64,000 nt of DNA, from positions 2,852,001 through 2,916,000 of the forward strand of contig JAZGTN010000015.1 in the NCBI GenBank assembly GCA_037783415.1, in the 5' to 3' direction. Position 1 is the stretch's first letter. Each line of letters begins with the position of its first letter. The notes beneath the pieces are model-generated. The model worked only from the letters and a program-made list of their open reading frames with translations. It ran no database searches and was not told where the DNA came from. Shown here piece after piece: positions 1 to 8,831 of this stretch. The translations under genes were made by a program, and so were the position numbers. Source of the DNA: Leptasterias polaris. Lineage: Eukaryota; Echinodermata; Asteroidea; Forcipulatida; Asteriidae.

Positions 1-8
1 AGCCGGTC

Positions 9-26
9 AGTCCGTGAAACCGGACT
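9..26. other. Unit-start hairpin
   Basis: AGTCCG-TGAAAC-CGGACT forms a perfect 6-bp stem with a 6-nt loop. An overlapping CCGGT (3-7) / ACCGG (19-23) pairing competes with it. It is kept in all complete copies examined. It lies in a locally GC-rich patch before TTTATAAGC. Function unknown; it could be a structural relic of a mobile element end or chance. Confidence 0.6.
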
Positions 27-368
27 CGCGGCGCTTTATAAGCATGACATGTCACCCCGTAATTTTTACATTGTTTACCCAAGCCGTATTTTTTATTTTT
101 TTCATCTGTACGAAAAACACAAATCAGAATAATGCAACATCATTTGTTGGTTTAATTGCCGCGTAGCATTTAATTTTCTTTTCCGTTGCAATTAATATAT
201 AATTTTTATTTATTAATTTTTTGGGTAGGGAAATTTTTCAAGATTGATGCCCGGACGTAGGGAAACCTTCACCGGCGTTGAGGTGTTTTCACTTGGAAGG
301 AAACAAACTAGACGGGCCTTGGACTCCCCACTAAATAAACTCCCATAGGAACCAATGCTAAAAATCGT
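27..368. other. AT-rich unit segment without a recognised gene
   Basis: This segment holds a TTTATAA box-like motif (about 35-41), T-runs around 90-110, an A/T-rich stretch at 160-230 and a more mixed part from 240 on with GCCCGGACG and CACCGGCG. I see no gene. A 79-codon frame on the minus strand (308-547 in U1) is open in all 30 copies, but the observed changes include several amino-acid replacements and no family is recognised. U1 alone has ACATCATTTG (near 139-148) where all others have ACATAATTTG. Confidence 0.5.
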
Positions 369-419
369 GTAAGTCTCCGGACAACTATTAACTTCAGAAT
401 TCTTTTCAATTTTTGGCAG
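369..419 (+). other. Intron-like 51-nt stretch (GTAAGT...CAG)
   Basis: The stretch starts with GTAAGT, contains a branch-site-like CTATTAAC about 25 nt before the end, then a pyrimidine-rich run and TTTTTGGCAG. All the usual signals of a very short spliceosomal intron are present in order, in every copy (U7 has one change, AACTTCCG). The flanking exon frame is weak: ATG at 355 joined across the stretch would stop after about a dozen codons. No host gene is evident, so this may be a relic or coincidence. Confidence 0.3.
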
Positions 420-514
420 GTCAGCCGTTTGGAATTTTTTCTAGCGACCCCAGAAAAAAACACACCAGAAAATGAAATTTTCCCTAAACTGACTTGCTGC
501 CAGTTTTCGTGAAG

Positions 515-577
515 CACTTCTCCACTTCCCCGGTCAAATAGGGCCAACTTTAACGCCTAAATTGATCAAGTCTCCTC
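515..577 (+). repeat. Inverted-repeat module A
   Basis: This segment is an imperfect inverted relative of 2113-2186 in the same unit. Shared blocks are CACTTCTCC, AAATAGGGCCAACTTTAA, GCCTAAATT and ATCAAGTCTCC. Module B has about 10 extra bases after CACTTCTCC. The two modules face each other 1.5 kb apart, like subterminal inverted repeats of a composite element that would contain the tRNA-like head and the foldback element. Confidence 0.75.
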
Positions 578-608
578 AAAAGTTGAAGCACAGAACCCCC
601 AGGTTGTG

Positions 609-633
609 ATAGATTCTTATATACGCAATCTAT
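609..633. other. Small hairpin with loop-length polymorphism
   Basis: ATAGATT pairs perfectly with AATCTAT across an 11-nt loop in U1 and U2. From U3 on the loop is 13 nt because of an extra TT (TATATTTACG instead of TATATACG). The stem is unchanged in both subtypes. Function unknown. Confidence 0.55.
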
Positions 634-690
634 TAATAGCATGACCCCCAAAACGTTCTAATTCAAAATAATTATACCGTTTATTGGGTG

Positions 691-747
691 TTTTTTTTAT
701 TTATTATTTTTTATTTTATTTATATATATATTTTTTTTTGGGGGGGG
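691..747 (-). repeat. Hypervariable T/A-rich tract ending in a poly-G run (poly-A tail-like on minus strand)
   Basis: On the + strand this is T8, TTTA/TTA-type repeats, T9, then G8. On the minus strand it reads as a C run followed by an A-rich tail about 50 nt long, like the 3' end of a retroposed copy. It is the most variable site in the unit: the final T run varies from 4 to 16 and the G run from 7 to 13. The T and G counts act as a barcode, for example T12G7 in U5, U15 and U16, T11G8 in U14 and R1, and T9G8 in R2 and R4. Confidence 0.8.
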
Positions 748-967
748 TCTCAACTTTTAAGATTAATCTTTTTTGTTTTTGGTTTGCTTCATTTATTGAA
801 TTGTTTATTTCATTGATTTGCTTATATATTTCTTCTTCCTTTTTCATTTTGTTAATTTTTGAGTCTCCATTCAGTATAGATACATGTTGCCGTCTGTTGT
901 TTTCTCCCAGTCTGGTTGGGTGCACTCGTATGGCTATACATTGTAAACTCACGGGTAAAAGTACCAA
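748..967. other. Spacer before the tRNA-like head; no recognised gene
   Basis: The minus strand is purine-rich and gives an 82-85 codon frame rich in Lys, Asn, Glu and Ile in most copies. That frame is broken by a 5-bp deletion in U11, by a stop-creating change at 31249 in U15 and by a one-base deletion in R2 and R4. It is therefore not maintained and is best read as a by-product of base composition. Confidence 0.6.
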
Positions 968-975
968 CACCTTAC

Positions 976-987
976 TAGCGCAGTGGG
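976..987 (+). promoter_or_regulatory. Pol III A box-like element
   Basis: TAGCGCAGTGGG matches the TRGCNNAGYGG consensus of tRNA-type internal promoters. It is identical in nearly all copies. U8 and U10 have a T-to-C change, and R7 a different change, a few bases downstream. Confidence 0.7.
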
Positions 988-1030
988 ATAAGGTGCTGGG
1001 ACTGTCTCAACACTTGGACCACGCGATCCG

Positions 1031-1041
1031 GGTTCGAATGC
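1031..1041 (+). promoter_or_regulatory. Pol III B box-like element
   Basis: GGTTCGAATGC is close to the GGTTCGANTCC consensus, with one G inserted or substituted near the end. U22 has an A for G here (CGAATACC, near 46373). A TTTT at about 1071-1074 could end a short Pol III transcript; stronger T runs lie near 1288-1306. Confidence 0.7.
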
Positions 1042-1052
1042 CGTCTGCACTA

Positions 1053-1330
1053 ATATAGGTTCAAGGCCTTTTGCTGTCTGTGGCAACAGTGTGATTGGGA
1101 TCTGCCTTGCTTCCTCCCCTAAAGTGGTCAGGGCCCTAGTGGCTAGGCAGGGGAGACAGGGGAGGATATGCTGCTGGGTCAATTTGCCACAAAATAAGGG
1201 AACTAATCGTTGCTGCAGAAGAGGGGCGTAGTGTGCGCTATCTAAACCTCTCCAGCGCGTGAACGCCTGACACTACCAGCAACGTAACTTTTTAATCTTT
1301 TTTTAAATATAATATAAGGTATGAGATTTT
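1053..1330 (+). other. GC-richer body downstream of the tRNA-like head
   Basis: This non-coding segment contains short palindromes such as AGGGCCCT (about 1129-1136) and runs like CAGGGGAGACAGGGGAGG. It ends in T-runs and an AT-rich stretch (ACTTTTTAATC and following). It may be the body of the SINE-like element. I could not match it to a known SINE core domain by eye. U4 has a four-base cluster change here (7939-7942). Confidence 0.45.
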
Positions 1331-1436
1331 ACTGTGACGCTTTTTTTGGTTATTTTATTTATTTATTTATTGTTTATTATTTTCATTTTTGTCATTTGTT
1401 GATGCAACTACGCAATAAAAGTTACATGAAATACTG
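1331..1436 (+). repeat. 106-bp TTTA-containing motif, copy 1
   Basis: The motif begins ACTGTGACGC, includes a (TTTA)n microsatellite and ends GAAATACTG. This copy is present in every unit. In U1 a second identical copy follows at 1522-1627 (U2: 3606-3711 and 3797-3902), with an 85-bp spacer. Confidence 0.9.
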
Positions 1437-1521
1437 CAAAAAACATTTTATTGAAGAAACAATTGCAAAAAAAGAAACCCAAAACACTGTATCAGAATGA
1501 TGACAGAAACATTTATTTCAT

Positions 1522-1627
1522 ACTGTGACGCTTTTTTTGGTTATTTTATTTATTTATTTATTGTTTATTATTTTCATTTTTGTCATTTGTTGATGCAACT
1601 ACGCAATAAAAGTTACATGAAATACTG
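1522..1627 (+). repeat. 106-bp motif, copy 2 (only in U1 and U2)
   Basis: By eye this is an identical duplicate of 1331-1436. It explains why U1 and U2 are about 133 bp longer than all other units. AGAAT occurs at 1494-1498 and again at 1628-1632, so removal of the segment between these short repeats gives exactly the junction found in U3 and later units (CAGAATAAGCC). Either the short form arose by microhomology deletion or the long form is a later gain. Confidence 0.9.
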
Positions 1628-1629
1628 AG

Positions 1630-1994
1630 AATAAGCCATTTGCGAGTTAAATTTGAATAATGTCTGGTACAATGACTAGTTTAGTCACAAGTTACCGCTT
1701 AAATTTGAATTCCTCGGACTATCGAGACAGTTGCTATGTCACATGGTTCGGGGCAAGCTTTTGTATAGCAACCTCCAGATGAGCAAACCCTGGTACCATT
1801 GTGTCATACACATCCATTCAGAATTGTGTATGGGTGTTCACCGTCTCTTACGTAACTAAGCAAAAGCTTGCCCCTAATCATGTGACATAGCAACTGTCTC
1901 GATAGTCTGAGGAATTCAAATTTAAGCGGTAACTTGTGACTAAACAAGTCATTGTACCAGACATTATTCAAATGTAACTCGCAAATGGCTTATT
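1630..1994. mobile_element. Foldback (long-TIR, MITE-like) element, reference copy
   Basis: The arms are 1630-1763 and 1861-1994, each 134 bp and near-perfect inverted repeats, with a 97-bp loop. The ends read AATAAGCC...GGCTTATT, so a TA target-site duplication with AGCC/GGCT termini is possible, as in Tc1/mariner-type MITEs. The arms differ at a few sites: GTTCG versus the complement of TAATC near the loop, and two single-base outer differences; U1 and U2 have one more (CTCGGACT). No transposase is encoded. It occurs once per unit in the same place, so it was amplified with the satellite rather than by repeated insertion. Confidence 0.85.
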
Positions 1995-2043
1995 AGTTGC
2001 GATGATCGTAACCCTCTCTAGTATTTAAAATAATTGGTGACTG

Positions 2044-2095
2044 TATGCATGTGACTGCGGTTTCATTGTTGGGGCTGGACTTGTACACATGCATA
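2044..2095. other. Hairpin TATGCATGTG / CACATGCATA
   Basis: A perfect 10-bp inverted repeat (2044-2053 and 2086-2095) encloses a 32-nt loop; outside it ACTGCG and CGCAGT add a second short pairing option. U18 and U19 carry ATGCATGCGAC, which breaks one pair. No known regulatory element is recognised. Confidence 0.5.
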
Positions 2096-2112
2096 TAGAG
2101 CCACGCAGTGCA

Positions 2113-2186
2113 GGGGAGACTTGATAAATTTAGGCTTTTAAAGTTGGCCCTATTTTACTTGGCAAGTGGACTCTGCTGGAGAAGTG
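2113..2186 (-). repeat. Inverted-repeat module B
   Basis: Read on the minus strand, this matches module A: CACTTCTCC, a 10-bp insertion, then AAATAGGGCCAACTTTAA, GCCTAAATT and ATCAAGTCTCC with a few mismatches. Homology fades on the inner side after CAAGTCTCC in both modules. The pair occurs once in each unit and so recurs through the array in alternating orientation. Confidence 0.75.
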
Positions 2187-2275
2187 GGCAAGTGGGAGTG
2201 CATTTAGTTGGGTGCTCAAGACAGGAAAGGAAATGCTGTGACTCGGTCGCCACACCATGATGGGAACTAGATATC

Positions 2276-4550
2276 AGCCGGTCAGTCCGTGAAACCGGAC
2301 TCGCGGCGCTTTATAAGCATGACATGTCACCCCGTAATTTTTACATTGTTTACCCAAGCCGTATTTTTTATTTTTTTCATCTGTACGAAAAACACAAATC
2401 AGAATAATGCAACATAATTTGTTGGTTTAATTGCCGCGTAGCATTTAATTTTCTTTTCCGTTGCAATTAATATATAATTTTTATTTATTAATTTTTTGGG
2501 TAGGGAAATTTTTCAAGATTGATGCCCGGACGTAGGGAAACCTTCACCGGCGTTGAGGTGTTTTCACTTGGAAGGAAACAAACTAGACGGGCCTTGGACT
2601 CCCCACTAAATAAACTCCCATAGGAACCAATGCTAAAAATCGTGTAAGTCTCCGGACAACTATTAACTTCAGAATTCTTTTCAATTTTTGGCAGGTCAGC
2701 CGTTTGGAATTTTTTCTAGCGACCCCAGAAAAAAACACACCAGAAAATGAAATTTTCCCTAAACTGACTTGCTGCCAGTTTTCGTGAAGCACTTCTCCAC
2801 TTCCCCGGTCAAATAGGGCCAACTTTAACGCCTAAATTGATCAAGTCTCCTCAAAAGTTGAAGCACAGAACCCCCAGGTTGTGATAGATTCTTATATACG
2901 CAATCTATTAATAGCATGACCCCCAAAACGTTCTAATTCAAAATAATTATACCGTTTATTGGGTGTTTTTTTTATTTATTATTTTTTATTTTATTTATAT
3001 ATATATTTTATTTTGGGGGGGGTCTCAACTTTTAAGATTAATCTTTTTTGTTTTTGGTTTGCTTCATTTATTGAATTGTTTATTTCATTGATTTGCTTAT
3101 ATATTTCTTCTTCCTTTTTCATTTTGTTAATTTTTGAGTCTCCATTCAGTATAGATACATGTTGCCGTCTGTTGTTTTCTCCCAGTCTGGTTGGGTGCAC
3201 TCGTATGGCTATACATTGTAAACTCACGGGTAAAAGTACCAACACCTTACTAGCGCAGTGGGATAAGGTGCTGGGACTGTCTCAACACTTGGACCACGCG
3301 ATCCGGGTTCGAATGCCGTCTGCACTAATATAGGTTCAAGGCCTTTTGCTGTCTGTGGCAACAGTGTGATTGGGATCTGCCTTGCTTCCTCCCCTAAAGT
3401 GGTCAGGGCCCTAGTGGCTAGGCAGGGGAGACAGGGGAGGATATGCTGCTGGGTCAATTTGCCACAAAATAAGGGAACTAATCGTTGCTGCAGAAGAGGG
3501 GCGTAGTGTGCGCTATCTAAACCTCTCCAGCGCGTGAACGCCTGACACTACCAGCAACGTAACTTTTTAATCTTTTTTTAAATATAATATAAGGTATGAG
3601 ATTTTACTGTGACGCTTTTTTTGGTTATTTTATTTATTTATTTATTGTTTATTATTTTCATTTTTGTCATTTGTTGATGCAACTACGCAATAAAAGTTAC
3701 ATGAAATACTGCAAAAAACATTTTATTGAAGAAACAATTGCAAAAAAAGAAACCCAAAACACTGTATCAGAATGATGACAGAAACATTTATTTCATACTG
3801 TGACGCTTTTTTTGGTTATTTTATTTATTTATTTATTGTTTATTATTTTCATTTTTGTCATTTGTTGATGCAACTACGCAATAAAAGTTACATGAAATAC
3901 TGAGAATAAGCCATTTGCGAGTTAAATTTGAATAATGTCTGGTACAATGACTAGTTTAGTCACAAGTTACCGCTTAAATTTGAATTCCTCGGACTATCGA
4001 GACAGTTGCTATGTCACATGGTTCGGGGCAAGCTTTTGTATAGCAACCTCCAGATGAGCAAACCCTGGTACCATTGTGTCATACACATCCATTCAGAATT
4101 GTGTATGGGTGTTCACCGTCTCTTACGTAACTAAGCAAAAGCTTGCCCCTAATCATGTGACATAGCAACTGTCTCGATAGTCTGAGGAATTCAAATTTAA
4201 GCGGTAACTTGTGACTAAACAAGTCATTGTACCAGACATTATTCAAATGTAACTCGCAAATGGCTTATTAGTTGCGATGATCGTAACCCTCTCTAGTATT
4301 TAAAATAATTGGTGACTGTATGCATGTGACTGCGGTTTCATTGTTGGGGCTGGACTTGTACACATGCATATAGAGCCACGCAGTGCAGGGGAGACTTGAT
4401 AAATTTAGGCTTTTAAAGTTGGCCCTATTTTACTTGGCAAGTGGACTCTGCTGGAGAAGTGGGCAAGTGGGAGTGCATTTAGTTGGGTGCTCAAGACAGG
4501 AAAGGAAATGCTGTGACTCGGTCGCCACACCATGATGGGAACTAGATATC
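2276..4550 (+). repeat. Unit U2 (long subtype)
   Basis: 2,275 bp, nearly identical to U1. tRNA-like head 3243-3327; foldback 3905-4269; 106-bp motif copies at 3606-3711 and 3797-3902. The tract ends TTTTATTTT then G8. Confidence 0.95.
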
Positions 4551-6692
4551 AGCCGGTCAGTCCGTGAAACCGGACTCGCGGCGCTTTATAAGCATGACAT
4601 GTCACCCCGTAATTTTTACATTGTTTACCCAAGCCGTATTTTTTATTTTTTTCATCTGTACGAAAAACACAAATCAGAATAATGCAACATAATTTGTTGG
4701 TTTAATTGCCGCGTAGCATTTAATTTTCTTTTCCGTTGCAATTAATATATAATTTTTATTTATTAATTTTTTGGGTAGGGAAATTTTTCAAGATTGATGC
4801 CCGGACGTAGGGAAACCTTCACCGGCGTTGAGGTGTTTTCACTTGGAAGGAAACAAACTAGACGGGCCTTGGACTCCCCACTAAATAAACTCCCATAGGA
4901 ACCAATGCTAAAAATCGTGTAAGTCTCCGGACAACTATTAACTTCAGAATTCTTTTCAATTTTTGGCAGGTCAGCCGTTTGGAATTTTTTCTAGCGACCC
5001 CAGAAAAAAACACACCAGAAAATGAAATTTTCCCTAAACCGACTTGCTGCCAGTTTTCGTGAAGCACTTCTCCACTTCCCCGGTCAAATAGGGCCAACTT
5101 TAACGCCTAAATTGATCAAGTCTCCTCAAAAGTTGAAGCACAGAACCCCCAGGTTGTGATAGATTCTTATATTTACGCAATCTATTAATAGCATGACCCC
5201 CAAAACGTTCTAATTCAAAATAATTATACCGTTTATTGGGTGTTTTTTTTATTTATTATTTTTTATTTTATTTATTTTATTTTTTTGGGGGGGGGGGTCT
5301 CAACTTTTAAGATTAATCTTTTTTGTTTTTGGTTTGCTTCATTTATTGAATTGTTTATTTCATTGATTTGCTTATATATTTCTTCTTCCTTTTTCATTTT
5401 GTTAATTTTTGAGTCTCCATTCAGTATAGATACATGTTGCCGTCTGTTGTTTTCTCCCAGTCTGGTTGGGTGCACTCGTATGGCTATACATTGTAAACTC
5501 ACGGGTAAAAGTACCAACACCTTACTAGCGCAGTGGGATAAGGTGCTGGGACTGTCTCAACACTTGGACCACGCGATCCGGGTTCGAATGCCGTCTGCAC
5601 TAATATAGGTTCAAGGCCTTTTGCTGTCTGTGGCAACAGTGTGATTGGGATCTGCCTTGCTTCCTCTCCTAAAGTGGTCAGGGCCCTAGTGGCTAGGCAG
5701 GGGAGACAGGGGAGGATATGCTGCTGGGTCAATTTGCCACAAAATAAGGGAACTAATCGTTGCTGCAGAAGAGGGGCGTAGTGTGCGCTATCTAAACCTC
5801 TCCAGCGCGTGAACGCCTGACACTACCAGCAACGTAACTTTTTAATCTTTTTTTAAATATAATATAAGGTATGAGATTTTACTGTGACGCTTTTTTTGGT
5901 TATTTTATTTATTTATTTATTGTTTATTATTTTCATTTTTGTCATTTGTTGATGCAACTACGCAATAAAAGTTACATGAAATACTGCAAAAAACATTTTA
6001 TTGAAGAAACAATTGCAAAAAAAGAAACCCAAAACACTGTATCAGAATAAGCCATTTGCGAGTTAAATTTGAATAATGTCTGGTACAATGACTAGTTTAG
6101 TCACAAGTTACCGCTTAAATTTGAATTCCTCAGACTATCGAGACAGTTGCTATGTCACATGGTTCGGGGCAAGCTTTTGTATAGCAACCTCCAGATGAGC
6201 AAACCCTGGTACCATTGTGTCATACACATCCATTCAGAATTGTGTATGGGTGTTCACCGTCTCTTACGTAACTAAGCAAAAGCTTGCCCCTAATCATGTG
6301 ACATAGCAACTGTCTCGATAGTCTGAGGAATTCAAATTTAAGCGGTAACTTGTGACTAAACAAGTCATTGTACCAGACATTATTCAAATGTAACTCGCAA
6401 ATGGCTTATTAGTTGCGATGATCGTAACCCTCTCTAGTATTTTTAAATAATTGGTGACTGTATGCATGTGACTGCGGTTTCATTGTTGGGGCTGGACTTG
6501 TACACATGCATATAGAGCCACGCAGTGCAGGGGAGACTTGATAAATTTAGGCTTTTAAAGTTGGCCCTATTTTACTTGGCAAGTGGACTCTGCTGGAGAA
6601 GTGGGCAAGTGGGAGTGCATTTAGTTGGGTGCTCAAGACAGGAAAGGAAATGCTGTGACTCGGTCGCCACACCATGATGGGAACTAGATATC
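4551..6692 (+). repeat. Unit U3 (first short-subtype unit)
   Basis: 2,142 bp. The second 106-bp motif is absent. Head 5518-5602; foldback 6046-6410. Tract T7G11. C-to-T at 5667 in the body. GTATTTTTAAAT after the foldback is private. Confidence 0.95.
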
Positions 6693-8831
6693 AGCCGGTC
6701 AGTCCGTGAAACCGGACTCGCGGCGCTTTATAAGCATGACATGTCACCCCGTAATTTTTACATTGTTTACCCAAGCCGTATTTTTTATTTTTTTCATCTG
6801 TACGAAAAACACAAATCAGAATAATGCAACATAATTTGTTGGTTTAATTGCCGCGTAGCATTTAATTTTCTTTTCCGTTGCAATTAATATATAATTTTTA
6901 TTTATTAATTTTTTGGGTAGGGAAATTTTTCAAGATTGATGCCCGGACGTAGGGAAACCTTCACCGGCGTTGAGGTGTTTTCACTTGGAAGGAAACAAAC
7001 TAGACGGGCCTTGGACTCCCCACTAAATAAACTCCCATAGGAACCAATGCTAAAAATCGTGTAAGTCTCCGGACAACTATTAACTTCAGAATTCTTTTCA
7101 ATTTTTGGCAGGTCAGCCGTTTGGAATTTTTTCTAGCGACCCCAGAAAAAAACACACCAGAAAATGAAATTTTCCCTAAACCGACTTGCTGCCAGTTTTC
7201 GTGAAGCACTTCTCCACTTCCCCGGTCAAATAGGGCCAACTTTAACGCCTAAATTGATCAAGTCTCCTCAAAAGTTGAAGCACAGAACCCCCAGGTTGTG
7301 ATAGATTCTTATATTTACGCAATCTATTAATAGCATGACCCCCAAAACGTTCTAATTCAAAATAATTATACCGTTTATTGGGTGTTTTTTTTATTTATTA
7401 TTATTATTATATTTTTTTTTTTTTTTTGGGGGGGGGTCTCAACTTTTAAGATTAATCTTTTTTGTTTTTGGTTTGCTTCATTTATTGAATTGTTTATTTC
7501 ATTGATTTGCTTATATATTTCTTCTTCCTTTTTCATTTTGTTAATTTTTGAGTCTCCATTCAGTATAGATACATGTTGCCGTCTGTTGTTTTCTCCCAGT
7601 CTGGTTGGGTGCACTCGTATGGCTATACATTGTAAACTCACGGGTAAAAGTACCAACACCTTACTAGCGCAGTGGGATAAGGTGCTGGGACTGTCTCAAC
7701 ACTTGGACCACGCGATCCGGGTTCGAATGCCGTCTGCACTAATATAGGTTCAAGGCCTTTTGCTGTCTGTGGCAACAGTGTGATTGGGATCTGCCTTGCT
7801 TCCTCCCCTAAAGTGGTCAGGGCCCTAGTGGCTAGGCAGGGGAGACAGGGGAGGATATGCTGCTGGGTCAATTTGCCACAAAATAAGGGAACTAATCGTT
7901 GCTGCAGAAGAGGGGCGTAGTGTGCGCTATCTAAACCTTGTTAGCGCGTGAACGCCTGACACTACCAGCAACGTAACTTTTTAATCTTTTTTTAAATATA
8001 ATATAAGGTATGAGATTTTACTGTGACGCTTTTTTTGGTTATTTTATTTATTTATTTATTGTTTATTATTTTCATTTTTGTCATTTGTTGATGCAACTAC
8101 GCAATAAAAGTTACATGAAATACTGCAAAAAACATTTTATTGAAGAAACAATTGCAAAAAAAGAAACCCAAAACACTGTATCAGAATAAGCCATTTGCGA
8201 GTTAAATTTGAATAATGTCTGGTACAATGACTAGTTTAGTCACAAGTTACCGCTTAAATTTGAATTCCTCAGACTATCGAGACAGTTGCTATGTCACATG
8301 GTTCGGGGCAAGCTTTTGTATAGCAACCTCCAGATGAGCAAACCCTGGTACCATTGTGTCATACACATCCATTCAGAATTGTGTATGGGTGTTCACCGTC
8401 TCTTACGTAACTAAGCAAAAGCTTGCCCCTAATCATGTGACATAGCAACTGTCTCGATAGTCTGAGGAATTCAAATTTAAGCGGTAACTTGTGACTAAAC
8501 AAGTCATTGTACCAGACATTATTCAAATGTAACTCGCAAATGGCTTATTAGTTGCGATGATCGTAACCCTCTCTAGTATTTTAAAATAATTGGTGACTGT
8601 ATGCATGTGACTGCGGTTTCATTGTTGGGGCTGGACTTGTACACATGCATATAGAGCCACGCAGTGCAGGGGAGACTTGATAAATTTAGGCTTTTAAAGT
8701 TGGCCCTATTTTACTTGGCAAGTGGACTCTGCTGGAGAAGTGGGCAAGTGGGAGTGCATTTAGTTGGGTGCTCAAGACAGGAAAGGAAATGCTGTGACTC
8801 GGTCGCCACACCATGATGGGAACTAGATATC
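6693..8831 (+). repeat. Unit U4
   Basis: 2,139 bp. Head 7657-7741; foldback 8185-8549. The tract is expanded with TTATTATTATTA and T16G9. Four adjacent substitutions at 7939-7942 (CTCC type replaced by TGTT) are private to this copy. Confidence 0.95.

Larger units (their letters stand above)
968..1052 (+). mobile_element. tRNA-derived SINE-like head (A and B boxes)
   Basis: An A box (TAGCGCAGTGGG, 976-987) and a B box (GGTTCGAATGC, 1031-1041) lie 55 bp apart, start to start, within the range of long-variable-arm tRNAs and tRNA-derived SINEs. Acceptor and T-stem pairing are poor, so a working tRNA is unlikely. CACCTTA (968-974) and TAAGGTG (989-995) form a perfect 7-bp hairpin with the A box in its loop, which does not fit a cloverleaf. 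The antisense strand shows the usual SINE-antisense frame (a 77-codon shadow). The head is present in all complete units; positions are given with each unit. No named SINE family is recognised. Confidence 0.7.
1..2275 (+). repeat. Unit U1 (long subtype)
   Basis: 2,275 bp. Reference copy for sub-element positions. It shares with U2 the second 106-bp motif, TATATACG without the extra TT, CTAAACTGAC, CTCGGACT in the foldback arm and GTATTTAAAAT. Tract T9G8 with a TATATATA stretch. Private change: ACATCATTTG. Confidence 0.95.

Noticed and set aside
1..60. Hammerhead ribozyme at the unit start
   Set aside because: GTCCGTGA and GAAAC look familiar, but the CTGATGA core is missing and the stem order does not fit.
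308..547. 79-codon minus-strand frame open in all 30 complete copies
   Set aside because: No recognised family. Seen differences include replacements (Ser/Gly, Val/Gly, Lys/Ile, Leu/Arg) as well as silent changes, with no sign of selection. Copies are too recent for an open frame to mean much.
716..970. Lys/Asn/Glu-rich 82-85 codon minus-strand frame resembling a coiled coil
   Set aside because: Broken by indels or stops in U11, U15, R2 and R4, and explained by an A-rich strand.
968..1052. Functional tRNA gene
   Set aside because: A and B boxes are good, but acceptor and T-arm pairing are poor and no clear anticodon loop is placed.
684..1058. Plus-strand frame of up to 125 codons, hydrophobic at its start
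   Set aside because: Its first part is the translated T/G homopolymer tract, whose length varies freely, so its start and frame change from unit to unit; the rest is the SINE-like head.
949..1182. 77-codon minus-strand frame in every unit
   Set aside because: It is the antisense of the tRNA-like head and its body; frames like this commonly appear opposite A and B boxes of SINEs.
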